From Azotimanducus sp965220185 (GTDB lineage Bacteria > Pseudomonadota > Gammaproteobacteria > Pseudomonadales > Azotimanducaceae): DNA of 64,000 nucleotides. Position 1 is the stretch's first letter. The number at the start of each line of letters is the position of its first letter. A model generated the notes under the pieces. It was not told the DNA's origin. It made no database searches and worked only from the letters and a program-made list of their open reading frames with translations. A program made the position numbers and the translations under genes. The stretch covers positions 1,488,001-1,552,000 of the forward strand of contig OZ244807.1 in the NCBI GenBank assembly GCA_965220185.1. The letters run 5' to 3'. Shown piece by piece: positions 9,474 through 20,100 of this stretch.

Positions 9474-9501
9474 GCAGAATTCATACGGCGCAGGCTCTTA
9501 G
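9474..9501. repeat. Solo end of family A MITE-like element
   Basis: The 28 bases GAATTC..CGGCGCAGGCTCTTAG match the right end of the full family A copies with a few substitutions. No partner end is nearby. It lies in the 149 bp gap between the LysR gene start and the DUF349 gene stop. It is most simply a decayed or partly deleted copy. The rest of the gap is AT-richer and probably carries the LysR promoter, but I could not assign -35/-10 boxes. Confidence 0.65.
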
Positions 9502-9511
9502 ATGGCTGAGG

Positions 9512-12241
9512 CTACGCCGCCATGTCTTTGAGTGCGGAGAAGAAGCGCTGGCCAAGTTGCTTGCCGGCTGCCGCTGCCGGTCCGGTCTGGCACCATTCGC
9601 GTGCGATCTCCGCTGGGTCTTGCTGCTCGCTCTGTGCGCCGCTGGCACCTCGATTGATACGTTCCACTTGGATTTCAAGACGAAGCGCCTTGTCTTCCGG
9701 TGGCGATTCACGGTCGAGATAAATATCGAGCATGACGCACATGCGTCTGCGCTCTCCAAGATGTTGCTCAAGGTCGTATGCTGCGAGCGGCGTCTGCGGT
9801 GATTGCTGTAGGCGCGCGAGGCGCGCAGACGGCGTTTTGCCGAACAGTTGTGCCGAGATTTCCGCGAGCACTTCCGACACAGTCATGTCACCAGCGTCAC
9901 CCTGTAGCAGCGCCTGCTCGGCATCGCACAGCCCGGTATCGAGCTTCTCCGCGAGGTCAAGCAATTCGAGCTGCCGCTTCGCATCGCCTTCACGCAAAAG
10001 CTGCCGGTAGCGCCGCGAGAGGTCCCGCCACTTGGCTTCGAGCCGCTTGAAGGACTCGCCGCGCATGTCTTTGAAGGTCTCCCACTCGCTGCTTAATTGC
10101 GTGAGCTCGCCGGGCGTCGCGCTCGCTGCCTGCAGGTTCGCGAGGGTTTTCTCAAGTCGGTCAATCAGTTCGCGCGCGCTTCCGAGCGTGTCCTTGTAGG
10201 CTTCGTTCTCCTGACTCTTCACGGTCCGCCGCTGCGAGTACACTTGATCGCACAGACCGCGAAACTCTTTCCATAGCTTGCGATTCACTGACTGGCTCAT
10301 GGCGCCCACGTCGCGCCAGCGCGCCTGAATGGCAGCGGTGCCTTCTACGAGGCGCTCAGTGGATTTGGTGGACTCAAGCAGTGCGCGCAGCTCGGCGATG
10401 AGGCCTCGCGCCTTGACTTCGCTGCCTTTCCAATGCCCAGACAGGCGCGAAAAAAGATCATCGCAGAGACCGTCGAATCGCTTCTGCAGCGCTTTTGCCT
10501 TGGCTCGCTCTACGGGATATGCGCTGCGCCATTCGTTGCGCGCGGTGCGCAGGATCTGATCAACTGACTTCCAATCTGGGTTTCGCCAGTCCTTCTGCGC
10601 AATATAGCGTTCAAGGTTTTCGCATATCTTCATGCGCGTTGCGAGATTGCGCTTGCGAAGTTCAGCCTGCTGCTCGAAATGCTTGCGGCAGTGTGCGTAA
10701 GCGGATTCAGCGAGACGCTCAAAGCGCCGGCGCAGCTCATGATCGCGCGCGCCAGTGAGCGGACCCGTGGTCTTCCATTCTTCGCGTAGCATTCGAATAT
10801 GATCAAGCTGCTCGTTCGCAGGCAGCGGCGTGTCGGCGATCTCAGCCATCCGGTCGCACAAGGACTCGCGTTTCGGGGTGGCGGCATACGCCTGCCAGTC
10901 GCGCAGTTGGTCGATGTCCTTGTCGGTGTCGCGCAGACGCTTCCAGAGCTTGTTCGCGCGTCCTTGACTGAGCATGCGAAGCGTGTCGCCGCATTCGCGC
11001 CGCAAATCGCTCGCCTTGCCAAGATGTCCGAGGTCGATTTCAGACCTGAGCGCCTCGGCTGTCTTTTCAAAACGGGCCAGCAGGTCGCGTTCGAGCGCAT
11101 CGCTTGCCGCGTTGTATTCGCTTGCCGCGCGTAGCCACGCATCAAGGCTGGCCGCCATCTCTTTGTTCACTTTATTGCGAAAGGAATCGATGCGCTTCCT
11201 GACTCGATCAAGCTGGCTCACCTGCTGCCAGAGTTGCCGATGATCGTCGATGGTCTTGGGGGTGCGAAATGTCGGCGGCGCATCCTGCAGCAAGCCTTTG
11301 AGCAGCCCATACACGCGCTGCTCATCTTCTGCAGAGCGCGTGCTGGTGCGAGCCGAGGCGATTGTTTCTGTGTCAGGCGGCGTGTGTGATGCCGCAGCCT
11401 CTTCAGTGCTTCCCGAGTGACCGAGCGCCTCGTTGGCGAGGCGTGCTTTGGCCGCTTGCAACGCGCGCGCATAGGATTCGCTACCAGCGAGTCGATCAAA
11501 TTCGTCCGCAAGCTGCGGACAGGTCTGCAGCGAATGATCGCGCGCGGATTCGCATTCCTGCCATTCCTGTTCGATGATTTTCACCCGCGCATCAAAAGTG
11601 CGATCCACGGGCATGTGCGAAAGCTCCTCAATACGCCCCGCAATGTCTTCGCCGCGGATGTTGGCCTCAAGCAGTGTTCGGCGCGTGCTGCGAATGCGGT
11701 CGAGGCGCGTTCGCGCGGTGCGGTAGACGTTCTTGTCACGGTTCTTCGCCTTGCCCGCGAGGTCATTCAGAATGGCTTCGGTCGTCACTAGGTCGGCAGC
11801 GGCGCGGCGCACCCCTGCATGGCTTGCTTCGCATGCGACGGCGGCTAGGTTCGCTTCATCTATGGTGTTGAGCAAGGGTGCAGCGCTCGTTTCGTCTCGA
11901 ATCGCGCGAACAAAGGCGAGCTTGACAGGCACCGACTCGAAGAGCGCGTCCACGCGCTCGCCGTCCCCTTGGCGCATCAGGCGCGCGATAGCGTCCGCCG
12001 CGGCGCGTGCGAGTTCGGCATCTTTCGTCAGCAGGTCGGTGAGGATGCCGAGGTCGTCAAGTTTGGTGATGGCGGCGAGTCGAATAGATCGATCATAGGA
12101 CTCGCCCGTGCGCGCGATTTCGGTGAGGTCTTTGCGATAGATCGATACATCGTCCGGATCGAGCGACTCAATGCGTGCGGCGATGGCGGGTGCCGAGCCA
12201 CCACTCAAGTTGACACGATTGCGAAACCGCCGCGAGATCAT
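9512..12241 (-). CDS. DUF349 domain-containing protein
   Basis: A 909 aa soluble, highly charged, mostly alpha-helical protein. Repeated helical units with the pattern W-(R/K)-x(n)-LWKRFR / RFERLAE recur from about residue 320 to 760, for example WKTTGPLTGARDHELRRRFE and WRDVGAMSQSVNRKLWKEF. These are the hallmark of DUF349 repeats. The first 200 residues look like an alpha-solenoid (HEAT-like: AITKLDDLGILTDLL and similar). No signal peptide or membrane segment is seen. The molecular function of DUF349 proteins is not firmly established. The gene is divergent from the acyl-CoA dehydrogenase. Confidence 0.85.
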   Translation of the reverse strand: MISRRFRNRVNLSGGSAPAIAARIESLDPDDVSIYRKDLTEIARTGESYDRSIRLAAITKLDDLGILTDLLTKDAELARAAADAIARLMRQGDGERVDALFESVPVKLAFVRAIRDETSAAPLLNTIDEANLAAVACEASHAGVRRAAADLVTTEAILNDLAGKAKNRDKNVYRTARTRLDRIRSTRRTLLEANIRGEDIAGRIEELSHMPVDRTFDARVKIIEQEWQECESARDHSLQTCPQLADEFDRLAGSESYARALQAAKARLANEALGHSGSTEEAAASHTPPDTETIASARTSTRSAEDEQRVYGLLKGLLQDAPPTFRTPKTIDDHRQLWQQVSQLDRVRKRIDSFRNKVNKEMAASLDAWLRAASEYNAASDALERDLLARFEKTAEALRSEIDLGHLGKASDLRRECGDTLRMLSQGRANKLWKRLRDTDKDIDQLRDWQAYAATPKRESLCDRMAEIADTPLPANEQLDHIRMLREEWKTTGPLTGARDHELRRRFERLAESAYAHCRKHFEQQAELRKRNLATRMKICENLERYIAQKDWRNPDWKSVDQILRTARNEWRSAYPVERAKAKALQKRFDGLCDDLFSRLSGHWKGSEVKARGLIAELRALLESTKSTERLVEGTAAIQARWRDVGAMSQSVNRKLWKEFRGLCDQVYSQRRTVKSQENEAYKDTLGSARELIDRLEKTLANLQAASATPGELTQLSSEWETFKDMRGESFKRLEAKWRDLSRRYRQLLREGDAKRQLELLDLAEKLDTGLCDAEQALLQGDAGDMTVSEVLAEISAQLFGKTPSARLARLQQSPQTPLAAYDLEQHLGERRRMCVMLDIYLDRESPPEDKALRLEIQVERINRGASGAQSEQQDPAEIAREWCQTGPAAAAGKQLGQRFFSALKDMAA

Positions 12242-12315
12242 CGGAATATTCTCTCACGCCGTTCGGTATCATGCGCCGTTCGCTATCAATCGAGACAAAG
12301 GAAAGATTTACCGCA

Positions 12316-13449
12316 ATGGATTTTTCACTGAGCGAAGAACAGACGTTGCTTGCGGAAAGCTTGCAGCGCTATGTGCAAAACGAGTATCAATTTGAAACCC
12401 GTCAGCAGATTGCCGCCACACCCGAGGGGATGGACAGGCGCAACTGGCGCAAGTTTGGCGAACTTGGCTGGCTCGGCATGATGTTCGGCGAAGCAGACGG
12501 TGGTTATGGCGGCTCGGCCGTTGATCTCATGGTCATCATGCAACAGGTTGGCAAGGGATTGATCCTTGAGCCATTCCTGTCCTCGCTGATTTTGGCTGGC
12601 GGACTTATCGCCAAGGCGGGCAACGACGAGCAAAAGGCGCGCTGGCTTGCACCCATGATCGAAGGCGAGCTGATTGGTTGCTTCGCTTTCGCTGAGAAAC
12701 AATCGAGGTTTAGCCTTCACGATGTTTCGACGACTGCGCGAGCCACAGCAAGCGGGTATGCCTTGAGCGGCAGCAAGGCGGTCGTGCTTGGCGCGCCCAA
12801 CGCTGATCTCATCGTGGTGAGCGCACGCACGAGCGGCGAAACGCGCGAGTCCGAAGGCGTGAGCTTGTTTGTGGTGACGCCGAACGCTGCTGGCGTCACG
12901 CTCACCGACTATGTGACCGTTGATGGCGGCCGTGCTGCCGAAGTCACCTTTGAGAATGTCGAGCTTGGTGCCGATGCCCTGCTCGGCGACCTTGGCACGG
13001 CGTCGCACGTCATCGAGCGGGTAGTGGACGAGGCGCTGCTCGCCGTTGGCGCCGAGGCTGTTGGCGCGATGGAAGTGCTCTACAAGGCGACGGTGGAGTA
13101 TGCGAAGCAGCGCAAGCAGTTCGGCGTGCCGATTGGGTCTTTCCAAGTGCTGCAGCACCGCATGGTGGACATGTTCATGGCGCATGAGCAGGCCAAGTCA
13201 CTCATGTACATGGCGGCGATCAGGCTTGATGAGGACGATGCGATGGAGGCCAGGAAAGCTGCGTCCGCATTCAAGGTGCAGGTCGGCAAATCTGGCCGTG
13301 CGGTAGGGCAGGGCGCGGTGCAAATCCACGGCGGCATGGGCATGACCGACGAGCTGAACATCGGTCACTACTTCAAGCGGTTGACTGTGATCGAAACGCT
13401 GTTTGGCAGTACCGACCACCACCTGAAGCGCTTCGCCTCGCTCTCATAG
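12316..13449 (+). CDS. Acyl-CoA dehydrogenase family protein
   Basis: FAD-dependent flavoenzyme that introduces a double bond into an acyl-CoA thioester. The start is set at the ATG at 12316 (MDFSLSEEQ), preceded by GAAAGGAAAG; the frame is open further upstream, but that region has no good start. The product is 377 aa. Family features: N-terminal helical domain, GELIGCFAFAE in the middle beta domain, and QRKQFGVPIGSFQVLQHRM and QIHGGMGMTDELNIGHYFKR in the C-terminal domain. The last segment resembles the small-subunit type (pimeloyl-CoA or steroid side-chain dehydrogenases, alpha2beta2). No partner large subunit is adjacent. The substrate cannot be deduced. Confidence 0.9.
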   Translation: MDFSLSEEQTLLAESLQRYVQNEYQFETRQQIAATPEGMDRRNWRKFGELGWLGMMFGEADGGYGGSAVDLMVIMQQVGKGLILEPFLSSLILAGGLIAKAGNDEQKARWLAPMIEGELIGCFAFAEKQSRFSLHDVSTTARATASGYALSGSKAVVLGAPNADLIVVSARTSGETRESEGVSLFVVTPNAAGVTLTDYVTVDGGRAAEVTFENVELGADALLGDLGTASHVIERVVDEALLAVGAEAVGAMEVLYKATVEYAKQRKQFGVPIGSFQVLQHRMVDMFMAHEQAKSLMYMAAIRLDEDDAMEARKAASAFKVQVGKSGRAVGQGAVQIHGGMGMTDELNIGHYFKRLTVIETLFGSTDHHLKRFASLS

Positions 13450-13451
13450 CT

Positions 13452-14006
13452 TCAGGCCGCGAGGGTTTCGATCACGTCGCCCTTGCGCTGCAGCACGGTC
13501 ACGCCCTGCGCGAGGGCCGACTTCTTCAGCCCGTCATGGATGTGGAAAGTGGCCAGCGCGAGCCGCTGCCGGCGGTCGGCGTGCTCCGGGAACAGGCGCC
13601 GGAAGTTGGACGCCTTCTCGCCTAGCAGGCGCTTCAGGTCGTTCTCGTGCGCCTTGTACTTCACTTCCACGACGAACACCTCGCGGCCATTGACCAGCAG
13701 CAGGTCGAACTCGTCCTCGATGCCGGCGCGGCTGCGCGTGACGTTCCTGTCGATGAAGTCGAAGCGCACCCCGTCCAGCACCGGGTCGGCCTTGAGGCTG
13801 TTGTGGTAGAACTCCTCGGCCACGGCCCCCTGGTTGTTGCTGACGCCGCCGTACATTTCCGCCATCCGGTTGATCTTGGCGTCTGTCTTCGCCAGCTGCG
13901 CGTCGGTCTTCGCCAGCTGGGCGTCTGTCTTCGCCAGCTGGGCGTCGGTGCGGTCCTGCGCGGCGGCGAGGCCAGCCACCAGCGCCTTCAGTTCGTCGTC
14001 GGTCAT
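13452..14006 (-). CDS. PD-(D/E)XK nuclease-like protein with heptad-repeat N-terminus, copy 1
   Basis: A 184 aa protein. Residues 18-42 are a tandem 7-residue repeat (QLAKTDA three times, encoded by near-identical 21 bp units), predicted coiled coil. The C-terminal half carries a PD-(D/E)XK-type core: IEDEFDLLLVNG followed by EVFVVEVKYKA, i.e. D-x(n)-ExK. Whether it cuts DNA is unknown. A second copy at 26742-27317 is identical from the end of the repeat to the stop and differs only in the heptad region. The stop is 2 bp from the stop of the convergent acyl-CoA dehydrogenase. Confidence 0.75.
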   Translation of the reverse strand: MTDDELKALVAGLAAAQDRTDAQLAKTDAQLAKTDAQLAKTDAKINRMAEMYGGVSNNQGAVAEEFYHNSLKADPVLDGVRFDFIDRNVTRSRAGIEDEFDLLLVNGREVFVVEVKYKAHENDLKRLLGEKASNFRRLFPEHADRRQRLALATFHIHDGLKKSALAQGVTVLQRKGDVIETLAA

Positions 14007-14108
14007 GGAAGAAGCCTTGTCGGCGGATGGGGGGCCAGTATATCCTCATCCTGCCGGCGTTCGCGCATGGCGGGGGCGGGCGGGGGTGTCCCGCCCGCCC
14101 CGCCGCGC

Positions 14109-17100
14109 CTACCATCTGGCTTCGATCTCGAGTCCGAAGGCGTGCTCGGGCTTCGCCGCCCGGCCCTCGCGGCGCGCGGCCCTGACGCCGAGCGAGACCT
14201 CGGGCGCGTCCGGGTCGTGCGGCGCGAGCCGCCAGCCGAGGGTGTACTCGCGGGCGCCCGCGCCGAGGCCGACGCCGGCGTGCGGGGCGCCGGTGAAGCG
14301 GCCGCCGAAGGCCGGCAGCCCCCAGGCGGCCTCCGCCGCCCAGCGGCCAGCCGCCGCCGCCGCGCCGCCTGCGCCGCCCCCCTCGCGGCTGTCCGGCGCC
14401 GCCGGGCGCAGCAGCGCCTCGAGCCCGCCCGCGGACCGCCCGCCGAGGTCCCGGCGCAGGCCGAGGGACGGCCCGCGCCCGCCGCCGGGCGCCGGGTCGA
14501 AGGCCAGCGCCGCCGAGAAGCCCATGTCCTCCATGCCGCCGTCCTCGTGCGCCACCAGCGCCCGCCCGGACACGTCGAGGGCGAGGCCGAGCGCCGGCGC
14601 CGCCCACGCGAGGCCGCCGCCGAGCTCCACTCCGAACCCGGACCCGGCGTCGCCGCCGTCGTGGCGCGCGCCCGCCTCCAGCGTCGGCGCGAGGCTCATG
14701 CCGCGGCCGAGCGCCAGCCGCCAGCCGCCCTCGATCCCGAGCCGCAGCCGCGTCGTCGCGGAGCTCGACGCCGCCAGGTCGCGGGTCGCCTCCGAGTCCG
14801 TCCGCGTCCACAGCGCGTCCGAGGTCAGCGCCAGCGCGCCCCCGCCGGCCGGCAGCTCGCCGCGCGCCCCGGCCGCCGCCATGCGCCAGCGCGTGCCAGC
14901 CCTGTGGGACGAGCCCGCCGCCGTCCGCAGCGCCACCTCGCCGGCGCCGGCGCCGGCCGCGCCCCAGGCGCTGAAGCGCTCCGAAAGCCGCAGCGCGGCG
15001 TAGGGCGTGACCGAGGCCAGCGACGCCCGCACCTTCCCCGCGTCCACGCGCGGCGCGCCGTCGCCGCATTGCGGCGCCGCGCCTTCCAGACCGCCGGGGC
15101 AGGCCGGCGCCGCGCCGCCGAGGCCGGCGTAGCCGCCCTCCGAGGCGCTCCGCGCCAGCGCGAGGCCGACCAGCCAGCCGCCGCGGGCGTAGTCCGCGCC
15201 GAGCATCGCCGTCGACGCCTCGCCGTCGAGCCGAACGCCCGTGCCGGCGCCGCGCGCCTCGCCGCCGAAGCCCCCCTGCGCGGCCCGCCCCCACAGCGCG
15301 AGGCTGCCGCCCGCGGCGTCGCCGCCGCCGGTCAGCGAGAAGCCCGACGACAGCAGCGCGTCGCGCACGGACATGCCCGCCCCTGCCGGGCCGGGCCGCG
15401 TGGCCTGCCCGCCCGCCCGCGGCATGCCGCCGAAGCCGCCGCCGGACGCCATGCCCGCCATGGCCCGCGGTTCCATGCCGCCGCCCGCGCCATCCGGTTC
15501 CGGCCGCTCGCTGAACGCGCCGCCGGCGAGGCGCGCGTCCAGCCCGGGCGGGCGCGCCGCCGCGATGCGCCCGGCCACGCCCGCGAGCGCCTGGTCCGCC
15601 ACCGCCCGGCCGAAGCGCGCCAGGTACGCCGCCGGCAGCGGGTCGTCGTTGGCGATCGTCCCCACCCCCACCGCCTTGGCGATGACCGCGCCCTCCGCCC
15701 GCGACAGCACCGCCTCGAAGGTCTCCTCCCCCTCGTCGTGCGCGTCGTCGTAGATGTACACCCAGCGGCGCTGCTCGGTCTCCCCGGGCGCGAACGTCAC
15801 ATCGTAGTAGGGGCGCGCGTAGTCGTAGCGCTCCCAGCGCGCCGACGGCGGGGTCGCGTCGCGGACGTCCATCCGCACCCGCACCGTCTTCTCCGAGGCG
15901 GGCGACAGCGTGATGGTGAACCGCATCGGCTCGCCCTCCCTGCCGCGCGCGTCGGAGATCGACAGCCCGGGCAGGGACGCGGCGCCGTCGTCGTCCGACA
16001 CCCGCACCGCCGCCGACGGCGGGTCGCCCAGCCGGTAGCCCGCGCCCGCGGCGAGCCGCAGCGACACGTCGCCGCTGGACTCGGCGGCGGCGTCCGGCAC
16101 GGTCGGCACCGTGACGGTGGCGCTGGTCGCGTTGGCGGCGATGTTGAGCGTCTTCGCGCCCTCGTCGGCGGCGGCCACGAAGTCCGCGCCGTCGGCGTCG
16201 GACACCGCGTAGTTCACTTTCAGGGCGGACGACGGCGCCGGACTGACGGTGATCGTGAACACCGCGTCCGCCCCCTCGGTGACGCCCGGCCCGGCCATCA
16301 CCGTCACCGCCGGCGGCGGGTCGTCGTCGTCGGCGATGGCGAAGCTCAGGCTGCCCGAGGCCGCGGCGCCGCCGTCGGCGTTGGTCTCGACCGTCCCGAT
16401 CGCCACCGTCACCGTCTCGCCCGCGCCCTCGTCGAGGCTGTCCGGCACCGCCGCCAGCGTCACCGTGGCCTGCGCCGGCGCGCCGCTGGCGCCGACGAAC
16501 TCCACATGCGGGCTGACGTAGGTGTGCAGCGGGCCGCAGTGCACGCCCGGCGCCGGCGCGCACGCCGCCGTCCAGTCGGCCCCGCGCGCCGCCGCGCCGC
16601 CGAACACCAGCGGCACCCGCAGCGACTCGTGCGCCTCGAGCGTCCGCCCGAGCGTCACCGTGAACGCCTTGGTCCCGCCGTCCTCGGCGATGTCGCCCGC
16701 CGGGCCGGCGAGCGCCACCGTCGTCGCGTCGTCGTCGGCGACCCGCACTTCCGCCGAGGCCGGATCGCCCGGCGCGTAGCCGTCGCCCGAATCCACCGTC
16801 ACCGACACGCTGCCGGACGGCTCGTCGGTGGTGTCGGCGGCGGTCGCCACTTCGATGTCCGCCGAGCTTTCCCCGGCCCGGATGACGGCCGTCTTCGCGC
16901 CTTCGCCGCCGGCGGCCACGAAGTCCGCGTTCGCCGCGTCCGAGACCGTGTAGTTCACCGTCAGGTCGGCCGCGGGGGCCGGGGTGGCGGTGAGCGTGAA
17001 CGCCGCGGCCGTCCCCTCGGCGACGCCCGCCCCGGCCGCCACCGCCACCCGCGGCGTGCTCGGCGGCGTCTGTGGCGTCTGTGGCGTCGTCTCCGGCACC

Positions 17101-20100
17101 CGCGGCGGCGTCCGGCCGGGGCAGGCCTCCAAGCGCTCGAGCTCAACGCGCACCGGGCGCCACCCGTCCCAGACGGCCTCGCCCGCGCGCGCCTCGGCCG
17201 CCGTGAACGGCGCCGCGTCGGGCGTGCCCGCCGGCTTCGCCCCGAAGGCGATCAGCACCCGGCGCCAGTTCTCACCGAAGTTGCGGGCCGGGTTGTTGCG
17301 GTTCTGTTCGTAGTAGCGCCGCACCGTGTCAATCAGGCCCGCCGCCGTCGCGGGGCAGGTCGCCGGCGCGGCGTCGTTGTCCGCCACCGCCACCGTGGCC
17401 GAAGCAGTGCTCCCCACCGTGTAGCCCGTCCCCGCCGACACCGCCGCGGTGACGGTCCCGTCGGGCTCATCGCGGGTGTCGTCCACCGTCCGCACCGCGA
17501 AGGTCGCCGTGCCGGAGGTCGGCACCGTCACCGTCCGCGCCCCGATCTGGCCGGACGCCGCGAAGTCGCCGCCCTGCGACACCGCCACCGACACCGCGAG
17601 CGGCGCCGCCGGGGGCGGGGCCGCCGTCAGCGTGAAGGTGGCGCCGGCGCCCTCCGACACCCCCGGCCCGGCCGCGATGGACACCCCCGGCACCGGCGGC
17701 GGCGCCCCCGCCGACGGCGTGGCGGACGCCTCGGACGAGGCCGCCCCGGCCAGCGCCCCGGCCAGGGCGCGAACCTCGAAGCCGTAGGCGGTGCCGTTCG
17801 CCAGATCCGCCACCGTGTGCGCCACCGTGTCCGCATCGCTGTCCGCGATGGGCGTCCAGTCCCCCCATGTGCCGGTGCCGGGCGGGGTGCGCCGCCGGAC
17901 CTCGTAGCCGGTGATGCGGTTGCCGGACGGTTTGGTCCAGCGCAGGACGACCCGGGCGTCGCCTGCCGCCGCCGTGAAGTCCGCCGGCGCCGCCGGCGCC
18001 ACCGTCCCTTCGCCGTCGTTGTCCGTCACCTGCACCGACGCCGACGCGGGGCTGCCCACCGTGTAGACTGCCGGCACCGCGGCCAGCGACGCCGCCACCA
18101 TGCCGTCCGGCTCGTCGTTCCTGTCCGCCACGGTCCGCACCTTGAACGACGCCGAGGTCGCGCCCGCCTTGAGCTGCACCCGCCGCTGGCCCTCGTCGGC
18201 CGCGGCGAGGAAGTCGCCGCCGCCCGTCGCGTCCGCCACCGTGACGAAAAGGTCAAACGTCGTCGAGGCCTTGGCCGCTGCCGTCAGCGTGAACGTCAGC
18301 TCCGCGCCCTCGGCGACCGGCCCGGCCGGCGAGGCGGCGATGGTCACCACCACCCGCTCCACCTCCAGCGCCTGCAGCGCCTTCGCCACCTCGAGCCAGC
18401 GCGCGCCGTGCGCCGCGGCGGGCGTGTACCCGAGCAGGCCGGCGGGCGTGTACGCGAGCGTCAGCGCCTCGCCGAAGGTCATCGGCTCGACGTCCGCCAG
18501 GTCCGGACCGGCCTGGCCCAGCGCCTTGAGCGCCCGCTTCCAGTGCGCCACGCAGGCGTCGGCGGCGGCGCACGAAGCCTCCGCCATCCAGCCCCGCACC
18601 TTGTCGGCGAGGCCGGGCAGGGGGGTGGCGCGCGCCGTGGCCGAGGACACGCCCAGCCTGAACCCGCTCCCCGGCAGCGACCGCGCCCGCACCTGGAAGG
18701 CGTAGTCGGTGCCGCCGGCCAGGCCCCTCGCCGTGTGGCTCCTCGTGCCGGGGCCGCTGCCGGGGATGGTCTTCCAGGCGCCCCAGGAGACGGGGTCGCC
18801 CGTGCCCCGGCGGTACTGGAAGTCGGCGGTGCGGTCGACGGCGGGCGGCGCGGGCGGCGCGTAGCCCCAGGCGAGCGCCACCGACCCCGCGCCCGGCGTG
18901 GCCGTCAGGCCGGTGGGGGCCGGGGGCGGCTTGTCGTCGTCGCGGATGGTGACGGTCGACTCGCTGGGCGCGCCCACCGACACCCCGGCGGGGAGGTTCA
19001 GGGCGGCTATGGTCACCTTGAACGCCTCGCTTTCCTCCGGCACGTTGTCGTCCTCGATGGCGATGCGCAGCGTCGCCCGCGTGGCCCCCGCCGGGAAATC
19101 GACCGTGTACGGGCCCGCCTCGAAGTCCGTGGTCTGGCTCGCGCTGGTGCCTTCCGAGATGAGCCTGACCCGCGTCGCCGCGCCGCGCGCCGCCGACAGC
19201 GCCAGCGTGAGCTCGGCATGGCTGTCGTCGCCCTCGGCCACCGTCACCGCCGTCGAGCCGGCGGCGAAGGCCACCGTGACGGCGTCGGTGATGCGGAAGT
19301 CCGCCAGGCTGTCGGCGCCGGACGCGCCGCCGCCGAGGCCGGTTCCCGAGCTCGCGTTCAGCGTGCCGAGGCCGATGGCCACCGTCTCGCCGCCCGGCTC
19401 CGCCGCGCTGTCCGCCGCCGCCGTCAGCGTCAGCGTGACCGTCGTCGCCGTCGTCCCCGTGGTCGGGCCGGTGAAGGTCACCGTCGCGTTCCCGGAGTCC
19501 AGGTTCGCGCAGGCCACCCCGGTCGGCAGGGTCGTGGGGCACGCCGTCGTGTAGTCCGTGCCCCGCGTCGCCTCGCCGCCGAAGGTCAGCGGCACCGGCA
19601 GGACCTCGCCGTTCACCAGGCCGCGCCCCAGGGTGACGGTGAAGGTCTTCGTTGCGCCCTCGGCGACATCCCCGGCGGCGCCCGCGAGCGTCACCGCGGT
19701 CGGGTCGTTGTCCGCCACCGTGACGGTGGCCGCCGTGCCGCTGAAGGTGCGGTAATTGCTGTCCTGGGAGGATGTGGTGTAGGTGACAGACAGTTCCCGG
19801 CCGAGCGGGCTGTCCGTGCTGTCGTCGGTGGCGCGCACCGTCACCGTCTGCGGCGTGCTCCAGAAGGAGTTGGTGAAACCGATCTGCGCGCTGCTGGCGA
19901 ACGTGCTGCCTGTAGAGAGCTCCAGCCCGGCGGGCGCGGTGACGGCGACCGCGACGCCTCCAGACGGCTGGGTGTTCAGCACCACCGTGAAGGTCGCCGT
20001 GTCTGTGGTGCTGCCCTCGGTGGCCTCCCCGTCGGTCGTCGCCGTGGTCACGCCGGCGGTGGCGGCCGTCGGCGTGGCCGTCGCCTCGGACGAGGCCGCG

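Noticed and set aside
13534..16563. Long minus-strand frame overlapping the nuclease-like and giant genes in another frame
   Set aside because: Low-complexity Arg/Gly-rich translation; an out-of-frame shadow of the two real genes.
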